In this document: positions 54,450 to 63,972 of the stretch, piece after piece
Layout: every line of letters starts with the position of its first letter
How positions within the stretch are numbered: position 1 is the first letter of the stretch
Origin: CAWGOF01 sp963824225
GTDB lineage: Bacteria; Acidobacteriota; Polarisedimenticolia; Polarisedimenticolales; Polarisedimenticolaceae
Assembly (NCBI GenBank): GCA_963824225.1
Contig: CAWGOF010000002.1
Coordinates: 558,001-622,000, forward strand
Reading direction: 5' to 3'
DNA length: 64,000 bases
Translations under genes and position numbers: made by a program
Notes under the pieces: generated by a model
Told to the model about the DNA's origin: nothing
The model's database searches: none
What the model saw: the letters and a program-made list of their open reading frames with translations, nothing else

Positions 54450-56564
54450 CTACTCCTCGTCCTCGTCCAGTTCGTCCTCGGGCTCCTCTTCGGGCTCGGG
54501 CGCGTGCTCGGCGAACGCTTCGAGCAAGGCGAGCGGCACGGCGAACTCGAGCATGGCGGCGCCGTCTTCGAAGTGCATGGCGAACGGGATGGCGCCTGCG
54601 GGTCCCTCGAGCGCTTCGATCAGCTTCGCCGGGCGTCGATCGACCTCCGTCGTCCCCTGTGACTTCTCGATTTCCTGGCGCATCATCGTGCCGAGCTGCA
54701 TGCGGCCGAATACACCGGGCCGCGGCGTGAGCGGGCCGAGGTCGGCGAGCAACAGGCCGCCGCGGCCGGGGACCGATCCTTCTCGCGCCTGAGCGGCCTC
54801 GCGGATCGCCCGTGCCGCCCATTCGTCGCTTCCGGAGATGACCATGTCGCCGACCTCGGCGAATCGAACGGTCATCTCCGCGTTCGTGGGCGCTCCTTCG
54901 CCGCCGAACGGCGTGGGCGGGCGGAAGCGGTAGACCCACGTGGGTACCATCTCGGGCTCGAGGACCTCCTGCTCGACGAGCGCCTTGCCACCCGAGATCG
55001 ACTTGGCCCGCGCGGTCAAGGACGCGAGCGCTCCGCGGCAGCGTTCGGCGCTCGAGACGCCCCACACATGGAGCATCTGCACGTCGCCGGCCAACCGATC
55101 CATCGCGTACGCGAAGTCGCCGCGCTGGCAGCCAATGATCTCGTCCGAGGTCCACAGATCCATGTGCTGCATCAGCATCGCGTCCTGCTCGGACGAAGAC
55201 GGCGCTGCCGCACGGAGGAAGCTCTGGAGCGCGGTGCGATACCCCTGCAGAAACCCCTTGAGCCATGCGCGGGATGGCTCGGTCCAGTCGAGCCGACCGG
55301 CCACGAGGATCGGTGCGTGGGCCGGCATCATGCGGCCGATCGTGGGAAGCCTCGCGTCTTGCTGTGCGGCGATGAACCCGGCCAGCGTCGAGCCCGTGCG
55401 CTCGGTCCCTCGGCCGTGCACGATCACAAAGCCATCCTTGACCTCGATCGACATCTGCAGCTTCGAGACGGAGTCGATCGTGTCGCGCAGGAAGTCGATG
55501 TACAGGTCGAACAGCGGCTCGAGCTTGCGCGGATCGAACGGCGGCGCCTGGGGCGCGGCACCAGCCTCCTCGACCGGCATCGGGCCCTGCGGACCGTGCA
55601 GCTTGAACTCGACGACGACGGTGAAATACACGCTGACCGGGCGTCCGTCCTGCACTGCTGGCGCGTACTTCCAGCGCTCGACCGCCTCGATCGCGGCGTC
55701 GTCGAACACGGGGTCGCTCGACCGAAGGACCGATACGTCTCGGACGTTGCCGTTCTCGTCGATGACGGCGCGCAGGATCACGCGACCCTCGGTTCGCGCA
55801 AGACGCGCCTCCTCCGGATAGCGCGGCGTGATCTTGTCCTGGAGCTGTGGCGGCGTCACGCCCTCGGTGACTTCGATCGGGGCGAGCGTCTCCGCTGCAG
55901 GCGCAGCGCCAGGGTCCTGCGCTTGCGGCATCGGCACCGGCAGATGCTTCATCTGCTCTCGGGCCGCGGCGAGCCCGGCCTGCAGCTCGTCGTGCAGCGG
56001 CTCGACCTCGAGCGAGAGCGTGAGCGAGCCGGGCGGAAGATCGTCGCCCGACGCCGCAGCCACCGGATCGAGCGCCCGCACGCACTCGGGTGTCTGGCCG
56101 ACGATCAGCGTGCGCCCGCGCACCACGGCGTAGAGCGTCGGCCCGCCCTCGGCGCCCGGTGTCGGAGCCAGACGGAGCACGGTCAGCCCGCCCTCGACCG
56201 TGCGCTCGGCGAAACGGTGCGCGACGGCGTCGATAGCCGCCGCACCGTCGCGGACGGGAACCGCGAGCACGAAGCCCTTCGCCCCGCTCAACGCCCGGCC
56301 TTCGTCGGGCATCGCGATCACGACGGGCCGCGTCAGGTCGAGAAACGAGAGATCGGCAACGCCGAGGCTGGCCGCGAGCTGCTGCAACACCTGCTCGCGA
56401 TCGAACGCCGCATGCGTGCTCGTCGCCAGGATCTCGAGGTCGCGCAGCAGGTCGTTGATGCTCGTCGCCCGGATCCGGACGACCGCTGCGGCGTGGGCCG
56501 CCGCGGTCAGACCGAGGCCGACGACACAGGCCAGGACCGCCGTCAGGCAGCGCATCCGCTTCAT
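54450..56564 (-). CDS. Exported protein with an internal TonB C-terminal domain
   Basis: This 704-residue protein has a signal peptide (1-26), a DUF-like alpha/beta domain (30-200), a Pro/Ala linker, a TonB C-terminal domain (about 243-320: VTPPQLQDKITPRYPEEARLA, GRVILRAVIDENGNV, FDDAAIEAVERWKY) and a further 380-residue domain with an acidic tail of Glu/Asp. In normal TonB proteins this domain is at the C-terminus and there is an N-terminal anchor; here it is embedded and the anchor is replaced by a cleavable signal. A role as a TonB-like energy coupler is therefore uncertain. It is divergent from murJ. Confidence 0.75.
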   Translation of the reverse strand: MKRMRCLTAVLACVVGLGLTAAAHAAAVVRIRATSINDLLRDLEILATSTHAAFDREQVLQQLAASLGVADLSFLDLTRPVVIAMPDEGRALSGAKGFVLAVPVRDGAAAIDAVAHRFAERTVEGGLTVLRLAPTPGAEGGPTLYAVVRGRTLIVGQTPECVRALDPVAAASGDDLPPGSLTLSLEVEPLHDELQAGLAAAREQMKHLPVPMPQAQDPGAAPAAETLAPIEVTEGVTPPQLQDKITPRYPEEARLARTEGRVILRAVIDENGNVRDVSVLRSSDPVFDDAAIEAVERWKYAPAVQDGRPVSVYFTVVVEFKLHGPQGPMPVEEAGAAPQAPPFDPRKLEPLFDLYIDFLRDTIDSVSKLQMSIEVKDGFVIVHGRGTERTGSTLAGFIAAQQDARLPTIGRMMPAHAPILVAGRLDWTEPSRAWLKGFLQGYRTALQSFLRAAAPSSSEQDAMLMQHMDLWTSDEIIGCQRGDFAYAMDRLAGDVQMLHVWGVSSAERCRGALASLTARAKSISGGKALVEQEVLEPEMVPTWVYRFRPPTPFGGEGAPTNAEMTVRFAEVGDMVISGSDEWAARAIREAAQAREGSVPGRGGLLLADLGPLTPRPGVFGRMQLGTMMRQEIEKSQGTTEVDRRPAKLIEALEGPAGAIPFAMHFEDGAAMLEFAVPLALLEAFAEHAPEPEEEPEDELDEDEE

Positions 56565-56641
56565 GTGGCACTCCCCGTGACCGCATCATACGGCGTTTCG
56601 CCAGCTTGCTTTCGACGAAACGGCTCGGTTAGCTTCGCGCG

Positions 56642-58222
56642 ATGTCCACGCGCGTCGAGCGGCCTCAGGCGGCGGGCTATGCCCGCCACGTGGCGATCGG
56701 GATCTTCCTCAGCCGCATCTCCGGACTGATCCGCGACGCCGTCTTCGCGCGCTACTTCGGCGCGTCGCTCTTCGCCGACGTGTTCCGCGCCGCGCTGCGG
56801 GTTCCGAACGTTCTGCAGAACTTGCTGGGGGAGGGGACGCTGAGCGCTTCCTTCGTCCCGGTCTATTCCGAGCTACTGCACCAGGGCCGGAAAGACGAAG
56901 CTGGCCGCGTGGCCGGCGCGGCGTTCGCGCTGCTCCTCGCCATCGCGGGTGCGTTCGCGTTGATCGGGATCTTCGCCGCCCCGCTGCTGGTCGACGTGTT
57001 CCTGTTCGGGTTCGAGGGCGAGCGCCGGACGCTGGCCATCGCCACGGTCCGGATCATCTTCCCGATGACCGGGGTCCTGGTGCTTTCGGCGTGGGCCCTC
57101 GGGATCCTCAACAGCCACCGACAGTTCCTCGTTCCGTACGTCGCGCCGGTGCTGTGGAACGCGGCGATGATCGCTGCGCTGCTCGTCCTGGGCGGCCGGA
57201 TGGACCTGGGGCACCTCGTCATCGCCCTGGCGTGGGCCGCGCTCGTCGGTGGCGTGCTGCAGCTCGCGGTGCAGCTCCCATGGCTCATTCGTCTCGAGCG
57301 CGATCTGGATTTCCGCTGGTCCAACCTGCGCCTCGCGGCGACGCGGGAGATCCTGCGCAACGCCTGGCCCGCGGTTCTCGGCCGCGGGGTGGTACAGATC
57401 AGCGCGTGGATCGACCTGGCGCTGGGCTCGCTCCTGTCGATCGGCGCGATCGCCATCTTGTCCTACTCGACGACGATCTACCTGCTCCCGATCAGCCTGT
57501 TCGGCATGTCGGTTGCCGCCTCGGAGCTTCCCGACCTGGCGCGCCAGAGGCTCGACGATCCGGCGCGGCTGCGCGAGCGGGTCGGCGCTGGGCTCAGGCG
57601 CATGGCGTTCTTCGTCGTGCCGTCGCTCGTGGCGTTCCTCGCGCTGGGCCAGGTGATCGTGGCGCTGCTGTACCAGCGCGGGCTGTTCACGGCCGAGGAC
57701 ACCGCGGTCACGGCGATCGTGCTCGCGGGGTATGCCCTGGGGCTGCAGGCCTCGACCAGCACGCGCTTGCTCTCGTCGACGTTCTTCGCGCTGCACGACA
57801 CACGGCGGCCGGCGATGTTCGCGGCGACCCGCGTCCTGATCGGCGGCGGCCTGGGCTACGCGCTCATGCGACCGCTCGACGCCCATCTCGCGTGGCACGG
57901 GCGGCCGCTCGGCGCCCTGGGCCTGAGCCTCGCCGCCGGTGCCGCTGCCTGGGTCGAGTGGGGTCTGCTGTGGAGCGCGCTGAAGCGGCGCATCGGATCG
58001 TTCGGTCCCGGGCTCTCCGTTCTGCTGCGGATGTACGGGGCCGCCGTCGTCGCGGCCGCCGTCGGCCGCGGGCTCGACGCGGTTTTGCCGCCGTTCGAGC
58101 CGGCGCTCCGCGGCGCCGTGATCCTCGGCGTCTACGGCGTGCTGTACTTCGCGATCGCCGGCTGGCTCGGACTCGACGAGGCGCGGCGCACCGTGGGACG
58201 GCTGCTCCGAAAGCGGCCGTGA
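56642..58222 (+). CDS. murJ: Lipid II flippase MurJ
   Basis: This 526-residue protein has about 14 transmembrane helices and belongs to the MOP superfamily. The opening GIFLSRISGLIRDAVFARYFGASLFADVFRAALRVPNVLQNLLGEGTLSASFVPVY is the MurJ signature, with the essential central-cavity Arg residues. It flips lipid-linked peptidoglycan precursor across the inner membrane. TAGCTT and six bases precede the ATG, and TTGCTT lies 18 bases further upstream, so the gene may be leaderless. Its 3' neighbour is a GST on the opposite strand. Confidence 0.93.
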   Translation: MSTRVERPQAAGYARHVAIGIFLSRISGLIRDAVFARYFGASLFADVFRAALRVPNVLQNLLGEGTLSASFVPVYSELLHQGRKDEAGRVAGAAFALLLAIAGAFALIGIFAAPLLVDVFLFGFEGERRTLAIATVRIIFPMTGVLVLSAWALGILNSHRQFLVPYVAPVLWNAAMIAALLVLGGRMDLGHLVIALAWAALVGGVLQLAVQLPWLIRLERDLDFRWSNLRLAATREILRNAWPAVLGRGVVQISAWIDLALGSLLSIGAIAILSYSTTIYLLPISLFGMSVAASELPDLARQRLDDPARLRERVGAGLRRMAFFVVPSLVAFLALGQVIVALLYQRGLFTAEDTAVTAIVLAGYALGLQASTSTRLLSSTFFALHDTRRPAMFAATRVLIGGGLGYALMRPLDAHLAWHGRPLGALGLSLAAGAAAWVEWGLLWSALKRRIGSFGPGLSVLLRMYGAAVVAAAVGRGLDAVLPPFEPALRGAVILGVYGVLYFAIAGWLGLDEARRTVGRLLRKRP

Positions 58223-58225
58223 GCG

Positions 58226-58927
58226 TTACAGGCGTGCGCCTCCGCGGTACGCCGCCGCAACCTGTGCACCGACGATCGGCTCGCCCCACTCGAGGAGCCG
58301 GCTCACTGCCGGGTCTCCCGCCACGGCCGGATCGGCAGCCAAAGGCGCACTCATCGCCGCCAGCGCGAGGTCGGCGATCGTCAGCTCGGAGCCGAGGAGA
58401 CCGCCTGCCGCTCCGAGCCGCGTGACCGCGAGAGCGGCCGCGCGCTTGGCTTCGGCCACGTCGCGCGGGTAGCGCTCGTCGCTGATCCGGAAGCGCTGGG
58501 CCACGCGGCGCCTGGCGACTCGTTCCTGGATTCGGCGCTTCAGGCCCACGGATTCGGGAAAGAACATCGACCCCAACAGCCCCGGCGTGCTCAGCACCGT
58601 GTGGTACGCGATGCGCCGGGACAGCTCCATGAACGCTCGGTCGGCCCAGTCCTCGAGCACCAGGCACTCCGCGCGCCGCGCGGGGTCGCGCGGGACGAGC
58701 GGCGGCTCCGGATGGCGCTCCTCGAGGTACAGGAGGATCGCCGTCGAGTCCGGAACGATGCGCTCGCCGTCGACCAGGACCGGGACGAGGCCCTGGCTCG
58801 ATTGACGGAACACGCTGCTGCGGTCGGTAGGCCGGATGTTCTCGACCTCGTACCGCAGACCCTTGCGCTCGAGGCCCAGTCGGGCCTTGACGCAGTTGTG
58901 GCTGAACGGGATCTGGATCAGCTTCAC
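58226..58927 (-). CDS. Glutathione S-transferase-family protein
   Basis: This 233-residue protein has a two-domain GST fold: an N-terminal thioredoxin-like half (FSHNCVKARLGLERKGLRYEV, GLVPVLVDGERIVPDSTAILLYLEER) and a C-terminal all-helical half. The residue after CVKA supports a beta- or theta-like class. The start is a GTG at 58927. It may conjugate electrophiles or act as a chaperone-type GST. It is not obviously co-transcribed with its neighbours: murJ converges with it and the ADOP permease gene ends 26 bases from its start on the same strand. Confidence 0.85.
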   Translation of the reverse strand: MKLIQIPFSHNCVKARLGLERKGLRYEVENIRPTDRSSVFRQSSQGLVPVLVDGERIVPDSTAILLYLEERHPEPPLVPRDPARRAECLVLEDWADRAFMELSRRIAYHTVLSTPGLLGSMFFPESVGLKRRIQERVARRRVAQRFRISDERYPRDVAEAKRAAALAVTRLGAAGGLLGSELTIADLALAAMSAPLAADPAVAGDPAVSRLLEWGEPIVGAQVAAAYRGGARL

Positions 58928-58952
58928 GGACGGATCTTACGCCCGAACCCGC

Positions 58953-61577
58953 CTAGCAGCGCAGCTCGCGCACCGGATCGACGCGCCCCGCACGGCGCGC
59001 GGGTCCGGCGCACGCCAGGAGCGCGATCGCGATCACGACGACCGGCACCACGACGAACGTGACGGCGTCGTGCTCCTTCACGCCGTAGAGCAGCGCCCGA
59101 ATCGCCGGGGATACGGCGAGCGCGACCCCGAGACCCACCCCGAGGCCCAGCCCCGCCAGGCGCAGACCCCGGCCGACGATCGTGCGCACGAGGTCGACCG
59201 GCCTCGCACCGAGCGCCGAGCGCACGGCCAGCTCGCGCATGCGCTCGCTGACCGTGAACGAAAGCACCCCGAACAGTCCGACGCCGGCGACCAGGAGCGC
59301 GAAGCCCGCGAACGTGCCGAGCAGCACAGCGTACAGGCGGGGCCGGGAGACGACACGGGCCACACGCTCGTCGAGCGTGGCGATCCGATCCGGGACGAGC
59401 CCCGGATCCACGTCGCGCACGACCGAGCGCAAGGTCGCGGCGGCCGTCCCCCGGTCGACCGTGGGCCGCAGGACGAGCGTCGCGACCGGTGCGAGCACGC
59501 GGCCGCGCATCTGCCGGTACACGTAGTAGATCTCGGGCTGCGTGGCATCGCCGGCCGACACGTATCGCACGTCGTCCACCACGCCGACGACGCGGGCCTC
59601 GATCTCCGGATCCATGTAGCCCACGCCCAGCGGAACGTGCGTGTCGAGCGGAGCCGGACCGAGGTACTGCCGCGCAAAGGCCGCGTTGACGACGGCCACG
59701 GGCTCGGACGCCGGTCCGTCCGTCTCGTCGAACCCCCGGCCGCTCGATACGCGCATCCCGAGCGCCGAGAACAGGTCGGCGCTGACGAGGCGCGGAGACG
59801 CTTGCACGGACTCGCCGTTCAGGATCGGCGAGCGCAGCGTGAACGCGGCCGTCGAGCCGCCGGCCGAGAGCGGCAGCTCGGACGTCCACGCCGAAATGCC
59901 GAGGCCGGGCGACGCGCCCAGGCGCGCGAGGATCGAATCGACGATCTCGTACCGCCGCTCGGGTGTGAACCGCGACGACGGAAGCGCGAGGCTCGCCGTC
60001 AGCACGCCGGACGGCTCGTAGCCCCGATCGGCGTGGGTCAGGATCCAGAAGCTGCGCCCGAGCAGCGAGGCACCCACGAGGAGAATGCTCGTGATCGCGA
60101 TCTGGCTCGCCGCGATCCCCTGCCGGATCGCCGAGCCGTGCACCCCGGCCCGTCGCACCGTGGACGTCGGCAGGACGCCGCAGGCGAGGCCGATGAGCAC
60201 CGAGAGCCCCAGCCCGACGAGGACGACGATCCCGTCGAGGTCGATGTCCGCAGCGCGCGGGAAGCCACTGGGCAAGAGCGCGGGCAGCGATCGGTGGAAC
60301 AGCGCGGCCAAGGCGAGCCCGACCGCGCCGCCCGCGAGGCCGAGGAGCAAGCTCTCGGTCAGGAGCTGGCGCGCGAGCCGCGCCGGATCCGCGCCGATCG
60401 CCGCGCGGATCGCGAGCTCGGCGCGCCGCGACGTCGCCCGCGCGAGCTGCAGTCCGGCAATGTTCGCCGTGGCGGTGACGAGGAGCAAGCCGACCGCGGC
60501 GAGGAGCAAGGCCAGCGGTCGGCGGACGTCGGCCGTCAACGTGCGCTCGAGCGGCACCGCGGCGATCTCGGGCGCGCCCGTGGATCCGAAGATCGCCATC
60601 GCCGTCATGCTCGTCTCGGGGGCGAATCGGCCGCGCGCCGTGCCCTCGGTCGCGGCCTGCGCCGGCGTCGCCCCGGGGCGCAGCAGCGCGATGGCCTCGA
60701 ACATCGACAGGCTGTCGCCCTGGACGGGTGCCACGTGCGTCGGGATCCACGCTTCTACCTGGGGGTCCGGAAACGCCACGGCGTCCGCTACGACGCCGAT
60801 CACCGTACGCGGCTGCCCGTCGACGCTCACCGATCGACCGATCGCGTCCGGGCTCGCGCCGAAACGCCGCCGCCACAGCCGCTCGCCAAGGACGAGGACG
60901 GGTGCGGTCTCGTCGCGCTCGGAGAACACCGTCCCGACGAGCGGCGCGATGCCGAGCGCGGGGAAGATCCCGGCCGAGGCGGCCGTGAGGCGAACGCGCT
61001 CGGGCTCGGAATCCCCTTCGAGCGTCACCGTGCGCTGGGACCAGACCGCCAGGCGCTCGATCGTCACGGCCTGCTCGTGCCAGGCGAGGAACGCGGCGTT
61101 GCTGAGCGCGCCGAAGCGCGGCGCGTGTCCACCGCGCGTCTCTCGCAGCACGACGAGCCGATCCGCGTTGGGCCACACGAGCGGACGGAGCAGCACGCCG
61201 TAGGTCACGCTGAACAGAGTCGTTGCGGCGGCGATGCCGACCGCGAGCGTGGCGATCACGAGGAACGACGGGCCCGGCTGGCGGCGCAGGAGCCGCACGG
61301 CGTAGCGCGCATCCTGGATCGCCCCGGCGAGCCACGACTCCGTGGGGGCCGGAGCGCGTGGGGCCGCGGGCCGGCCGAGCGGCCGGCGCAGCGCTCGGGC
61401 ATCGTCGCGCCACCGGGCGATCAGCTCGTCGACGGTACGCTCGGCCTCGGCGGGAGCCAGGCCCTCGGCGCGGGCCGCGTCGTACGCCTCCCGCGCGTGG
61501 TCCGCGAGCTCCGCGAGCACGTCGGCCTCGGGGGGATCCTCACCGAGCCCCGACCGCACGCGCCCAAACCAGTCCAT
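58953..61577 (-). CDS. ADOP-type duplicated FtsX permease (MacB-like, no ATPase)
   Basis: This 874-residue protein has a small N-terminal permease-prefix domain (about 1-80: LADHAREAYDAARAEGLAPAEAERTVDELI), then two FtsX/MacB_PCD units. The first unit opens with LAGAIQDARYAVRLLRRQPGPSFLVIATLAVGI and both have large extracytoplasmic domains and final helices (VAVSPAIRALLYGVKEHD). This is the Acidobacteria-duplicated orphan permease architecture, almost always encoded next to a PadR regulator, as here. The ATG at 61577 follows GGGAGGAG; an upstream ATG (61598) has no ribosome site. No ATPase is adjacent, so it must borrow one or act alone. Confidence 0.9.
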   Translation of the reverse strand: MDWFGRVRSGLGEDPPEADVLAELADHAREAYDAARAEGLAPAEAERTVDELIARWRDDARALRRPLGRPAAPRAPAPTESWLAGAIQDARYAVRLLRRQPGPSFLVIATLAVGIAAATTLFSVTYGVLLRPLVWPNADRLVVLRETRGGHAPRFGALSNAAFLAWHEQAVTIERLAVWSQRTVTLEGDSEPERVRLTAASAGIFPALGIAPLVGTVFSERDETAPVLVLGERLWRRRFGASPDAIGRSVSVDGQPRTVIGVVADAVAFPDPQVEAWIPTHVAPVQGDSLSMFEAIALLRPGATPAQAATEGTARGRFAPETSMTAMAIFGSTGAPEIAAVPLERTLTADVRRPLALLLAAVGLLLVTATANIAGLQLARATSRRAELAIRAAIGADPARLARQLLTESLLLGLAGGAVGLALAALFHRSLPALLPSGFPRAADIDLDGIVVLVGLGLSVLIGLACGVLPTSTVRRAGVHGSAIRQGIAASQIAITSILLVGASLLGRSFWILTHADRGYEPSGVLTASLALPSSRFTPERRYEIVDSILARLGASPGLGISAWTSELPLSAGGSTAAFTLRSPILNGESVQASPRLVSADLFSALGMRVSSGRGFDETDGPASEPVAVVNAAFARQYLGPAPLDTHVPLGVGYMDPEIEARVVGVVDDVRYVSAGDATQPEIYYVYRQMRGRVLAPVATLVLRPTVDRGTAAATLRSVVRDVDPGLVPDRIATLDERVARVVSRPRLYAVLLGTFAGFALLVAGVGLFGVLSFTVSERMRELAVRSALGARPVDLVRTIVGRGLRLAGLGLGVGLGVALAVSPAIRALLYGVKEHDAVTFVVVPVVVIAIALLACAGPARRAGRVDPVRELRC

Positions 61578-61605
61578 CGCTCCTCCCTCGTGCGTCACGC
61601 GCGCG

Positions 61606-61950
61606 TCACGCGCGCGTGATCCCGGCGACGCGGTTCAGGGCGGCGAAGAAGCTGTCCCACACGTCGCGCTGGCTCCTTAGCCTGCGCCGCCCGGCGGGGG
61701 TCAGGCGGTAGTACCGCCGCCGGCGCTGCCCGTGCTTCTCGACCCACCGGCCGGTGATCAGCTTCGTGGCCTCGAGTCGATACAGCGTGGGATAGAGCGA
61801 CGCGGTGTGGAACGAGATCGCGCCGCTCGACCGCTCGTCGATCAGCCGCGCGATGTCGTAGCCGTGCCGGTCGCGCTCTTCGAGCAGCGCGAGGATCAAG
61901 AGCTCGCTGCTGCCGCGCTTCAGCTCCCGATCGAGCGCGTTGGTACCCAT
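61606..61950 (-). CDS. PadR-family transcriptional regulator
   Basis: This 114-residue PadR regulator has the winged helix KRGSSELLILALLEERDRHGYDIARLI, HTASLYPTLYRLEATKLI and RRYYRLTPAGRRRL, with a short C-terminal helix. PadR proteins bind palindromes near ATGT-N8-ACAT-type sites and respond to small phenolics or drugs. The ATG at 61950 was chosen because the promoter at 61961-61989 places transcription just in front of it; an open-frame extension to 61989 would translate the promoter itself. It is followed after 28 bases by the ADOP permease and probably controls it. Confidence 0.9.
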   Translation of the reverse strand: MGTNALDRELKRGSSELLILALLEERDRHGYDIARLIDERSSGAISFHTASLYPTLYRLEATKLITGRWVEKHGQRRRRYYRLTPAGRRRLRSQRDVWDSFFAALNRVAGITRA

Positions 61951-61989
61951 ATGTGGCCACGTTATATACCGAGACCGCGGCGCCGGCAA
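61949..61989 (-). promoter_or_regulatory. padR promoter with palindromic operator
   Basis: On the minus strand, TTGCCG (61989-61984), a 17-base spacer and TATAAC (61966-61961) form a good sigma-70 promoter. The palindrome GTGGCCAC (61953-61960) lies between the -10 box and the ATG, extended by ATAT/ATAT flanks, a likely PadR autoregulation site. The start would be about four bases before the ATG. Confidence 0.5.
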
Positions 61990-62005
61990 CTGCTACGGTG
62001 CGGGC

Positions 62006-62473
62006 ATGCCGAAGCACAGCGCGGGCCTGCTGCTGTATCGCCGCACCCACGGACGGCTCGAGGTGCTGTTGGTCCATCCGGGAGGACCGTTCTGGGCCAA
62101 GAAGGACGAAGGCGCGTGGACGATCCCGAAGGGCGAGCTCGACGAGGGGGAGGACCCGCAAGCGGCGGCCCGGCGGGAGTTCGAGGAAGAGACGGGTGGC
62201 CAGGTCACAGGCGAGCTGATCGCCCTCGATCCCCTGCGTCAGCCGAGCGGTAAAATCGTCCACGCGTTTGCCGCAGCGGGCGATTTCGACACCCAGGCGC
62301 TACGAAGCAACACGTTCTCGATCGAGTGGCCTCCGCGCTCCGGCCGGTTGCAGACCTACCCCGAGATCGATCGCGCGGCATGGCTCTCGATCGCCGAGGC
62401 CCAGCGAAAGATCCTCGCGGGACAGCGTCCGTTCCTGCAGCAGCTCCAAGAGGTCCTGAGCCGCCCCGACTGA
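62006..62473 (+). CDS. NUDIX hydrolase
   Basis: This 155-residue NUDIX protein has a complete motif GELDEGE...REFEEETG at 43-64, with the metal-binding Glu residues at 58, 61 and 62. The short N-terminal MPKHSAGLLLYRRTHGRLEVLLVHPGGPFW and the substrate loop EIDRAAWLSIAEA resemble diadenosine or nucleotide-sugar pyrophosphatases, but the substrate is not fixed by sequence. TACGGT precedes the ATG by six bases, so the gene may be leaderless and share the intergenic region with padR. Confidence 0.9.
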   Translation: MPKHSAGLLLYRRTHGRLEVLLVHPGGPFWAKKDEGAWTIPKGELDEGEDPQAAARREFEEETGGQVTGELIALDPLRQPSGKIVHAFAAAGDFDTQALRSNTFSIEWPPRSGRLQTYPEIDRAAWLSIAEAQRKILAGQRPFLQQLQEVLSRPD

Positions 62474-62520
62474 TCCCTCACGGGCACCGTTCTTGCTGCG
62501 GGGGCGAGCATGGAGTTCCG

Positions 62521-63972
62521 GTGAGGCTCGCACCCGCGGTCTTCTTCTTCTCGACCCTGCTGTCCACCGCCCCTGCGCTCGCCGAGCCGGATCCTTCACC
62601 GGAACCTTCGCCCGCGCCTTCCGCGGGGAAGACGCCGGCCGTCGCGCCGGAGCCGCCTCCCGCTCCTGTCGCCCCACCTCCGCCGCGGCGCTTCTGGGTC
62701 GCCGCAGGGGAGGTCGCCCTGCTCGAGCTGATCCCCTGGGCCTACGACTATTACGTCACGGACCAGGAATGGGCGCGCATCTCGTGGGACACGGTGAAGG
62801 ACAACTTCGACACCGGATTCGTCTACGACCACGACGACTTCCTGGTGAACCAGTTCGGCCACCCGTACCACGGCGGTGTGTTCTTCAATGCGGCACGGTC
62901 GAACGGGTTCGGATACTGGGCCTCGGGGGCGTTCGCTCTTGCAGGCAGCCTCGCCTGGGAGTGCTGCATGGAGACCACGCCGCCGTCGACGAACGACCTC
63001 GTGAACACGACGCTCGGCGGCATGACCCGGGGCGAGGTCGCCCACCGTCTGTCGGCGATGATCCTCGACAACACCGCGCGGGGCGGCGTGCGGTTCTGGC
63101 GCGAGCTGGGGGCGGCGCTGATCAATCCCGTGGGCGCGTTCAACCGCGCCGTGCGCGGCGACATGGCCGGGCAGCAGGACAATCCCGAGGAGCGCTTCCC
63201 GCAGGGGTTCGCCGCCGCGGCAGACCTGGGCTACCGGCAGGTCTCGGCCGACGACGTGAGCTTGAGCCAGGCCACGCTCTCGCTCTCGGCCCGCTACGGG
63301 GATCCGTTCGCGGGGGACATCGACAAGCCGTTCGACACGTTCTGGGGAGAGATGGATCTCAACACGCCCGGAGGCACGACGCTGACGCGGCTCGAGGAGC
63401 GCGGCCTGCTGAAGGGCTGGGACTGGAGCGCGGCCGGCTCCCAATCGCGCCACATCTTCAACGTCAGCCAGGAGTACGCGTACATCGACAACGAGGCCGA
63501 GGTCTTCGGCGCCCAGATGTTCGGGGTCGGCCTGCTGTCCCGTTACGGGTCCGGCCACCCCGTGTTCGCGACGACCGACTTCTCTGCCATCCTCATTCCG
63601 CTGGCCGGCATCCAGACGATCGACTTCGCGGACCCGGAGACGGGGCGCACCTACGATTACGCTCCGGGCGCGGGCCTGCGCATCGGCGCGAAGGTCCTCA
63701 ACGATCGCGGCCTCGAGCTGGCATCGATCGACTACAGCCAGATCCGCGTGTGGACCGTGGACGGCGTGTCCGACGAGAGCCGGCTCCAGTTTCTGCACGC
63801 GGGCGGGCGGATCCCGCTCTCGCGACGTTTCGGTTTGGGGGCCGGCTACTGGTGGTACGGGCGCCGGACGACCTACACCGGATTCACCGAGCCGCGAAGC
63901 ACGCAATCCGAATGGCGCGCGTTCTTCAATATCACGGTCGGAGCCTCCGATATGCGCAAGCCGACGACGTAG
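62521..63972 (+). CDS. DUF3943 outer-membrane protein
   Basis: This 483-residue exported protein has a signal peptide (1-22), a Pro-rich spacer (25-57) and a DUF3943 domain. The diagnostic segment VNQFGHPYHGGVFFNAARSNGF, followed by alternating beta strands in the second half, suggests a barrel or barrel-linked envelope protein. The start is a GTG at 62521 with GGAG nearby; no in-frame ATG gives the signal peptide. The last 28 bases of the window contain no further gene. Confidence 0.8.
   Translation: MRLAPAVFFFSTLLSTAPALAEPDPSPEPSPAPSAGKTPAVAPEPPPAPVAPPPPRRFWVAAGEVALLELIPWAYDYYVTDQEWARISWDTVKDNFDTGFVYDHDDFLVNQFGHPYHGGVFFNAARSNGFGYWASGAFALAGSLAWECCMETTPPSTNDLVNTTLGGMTRGEVAHRLSAMILDNTARGGVRFWRELGAALINPVGAFNRAVRGDMAGQQDNPEERFPQGFAAAADLGYRQVSADDVSLSQATLSLSARYGDPFAGDIDKPFDTFWGEMDLNTPGGTTLTRLEERGLLKGWDWSAAGSQSRHIFNVSQEYAYIDNEAEVFGAQMFGVGLLSRYGSGHPVFATTDFSAILIPLAGIQTIDFADPETGRTYDYAPGAGLRIGAKVLNDRGLELASIDYSQIRVWTVDGVSDESRLQFLHAGGRIPLSRRFGLGAGYWWYGRRTTYTGFTEPRSTQSEWRAFFNITVGASDMRKPTT

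Noticed and set aside
61951..61989. N-terminal extension of PadR from the ATG at 61989
   Set aside because: The added 13 codons coincide with the promoter and operator and do not belong to the PadR family.
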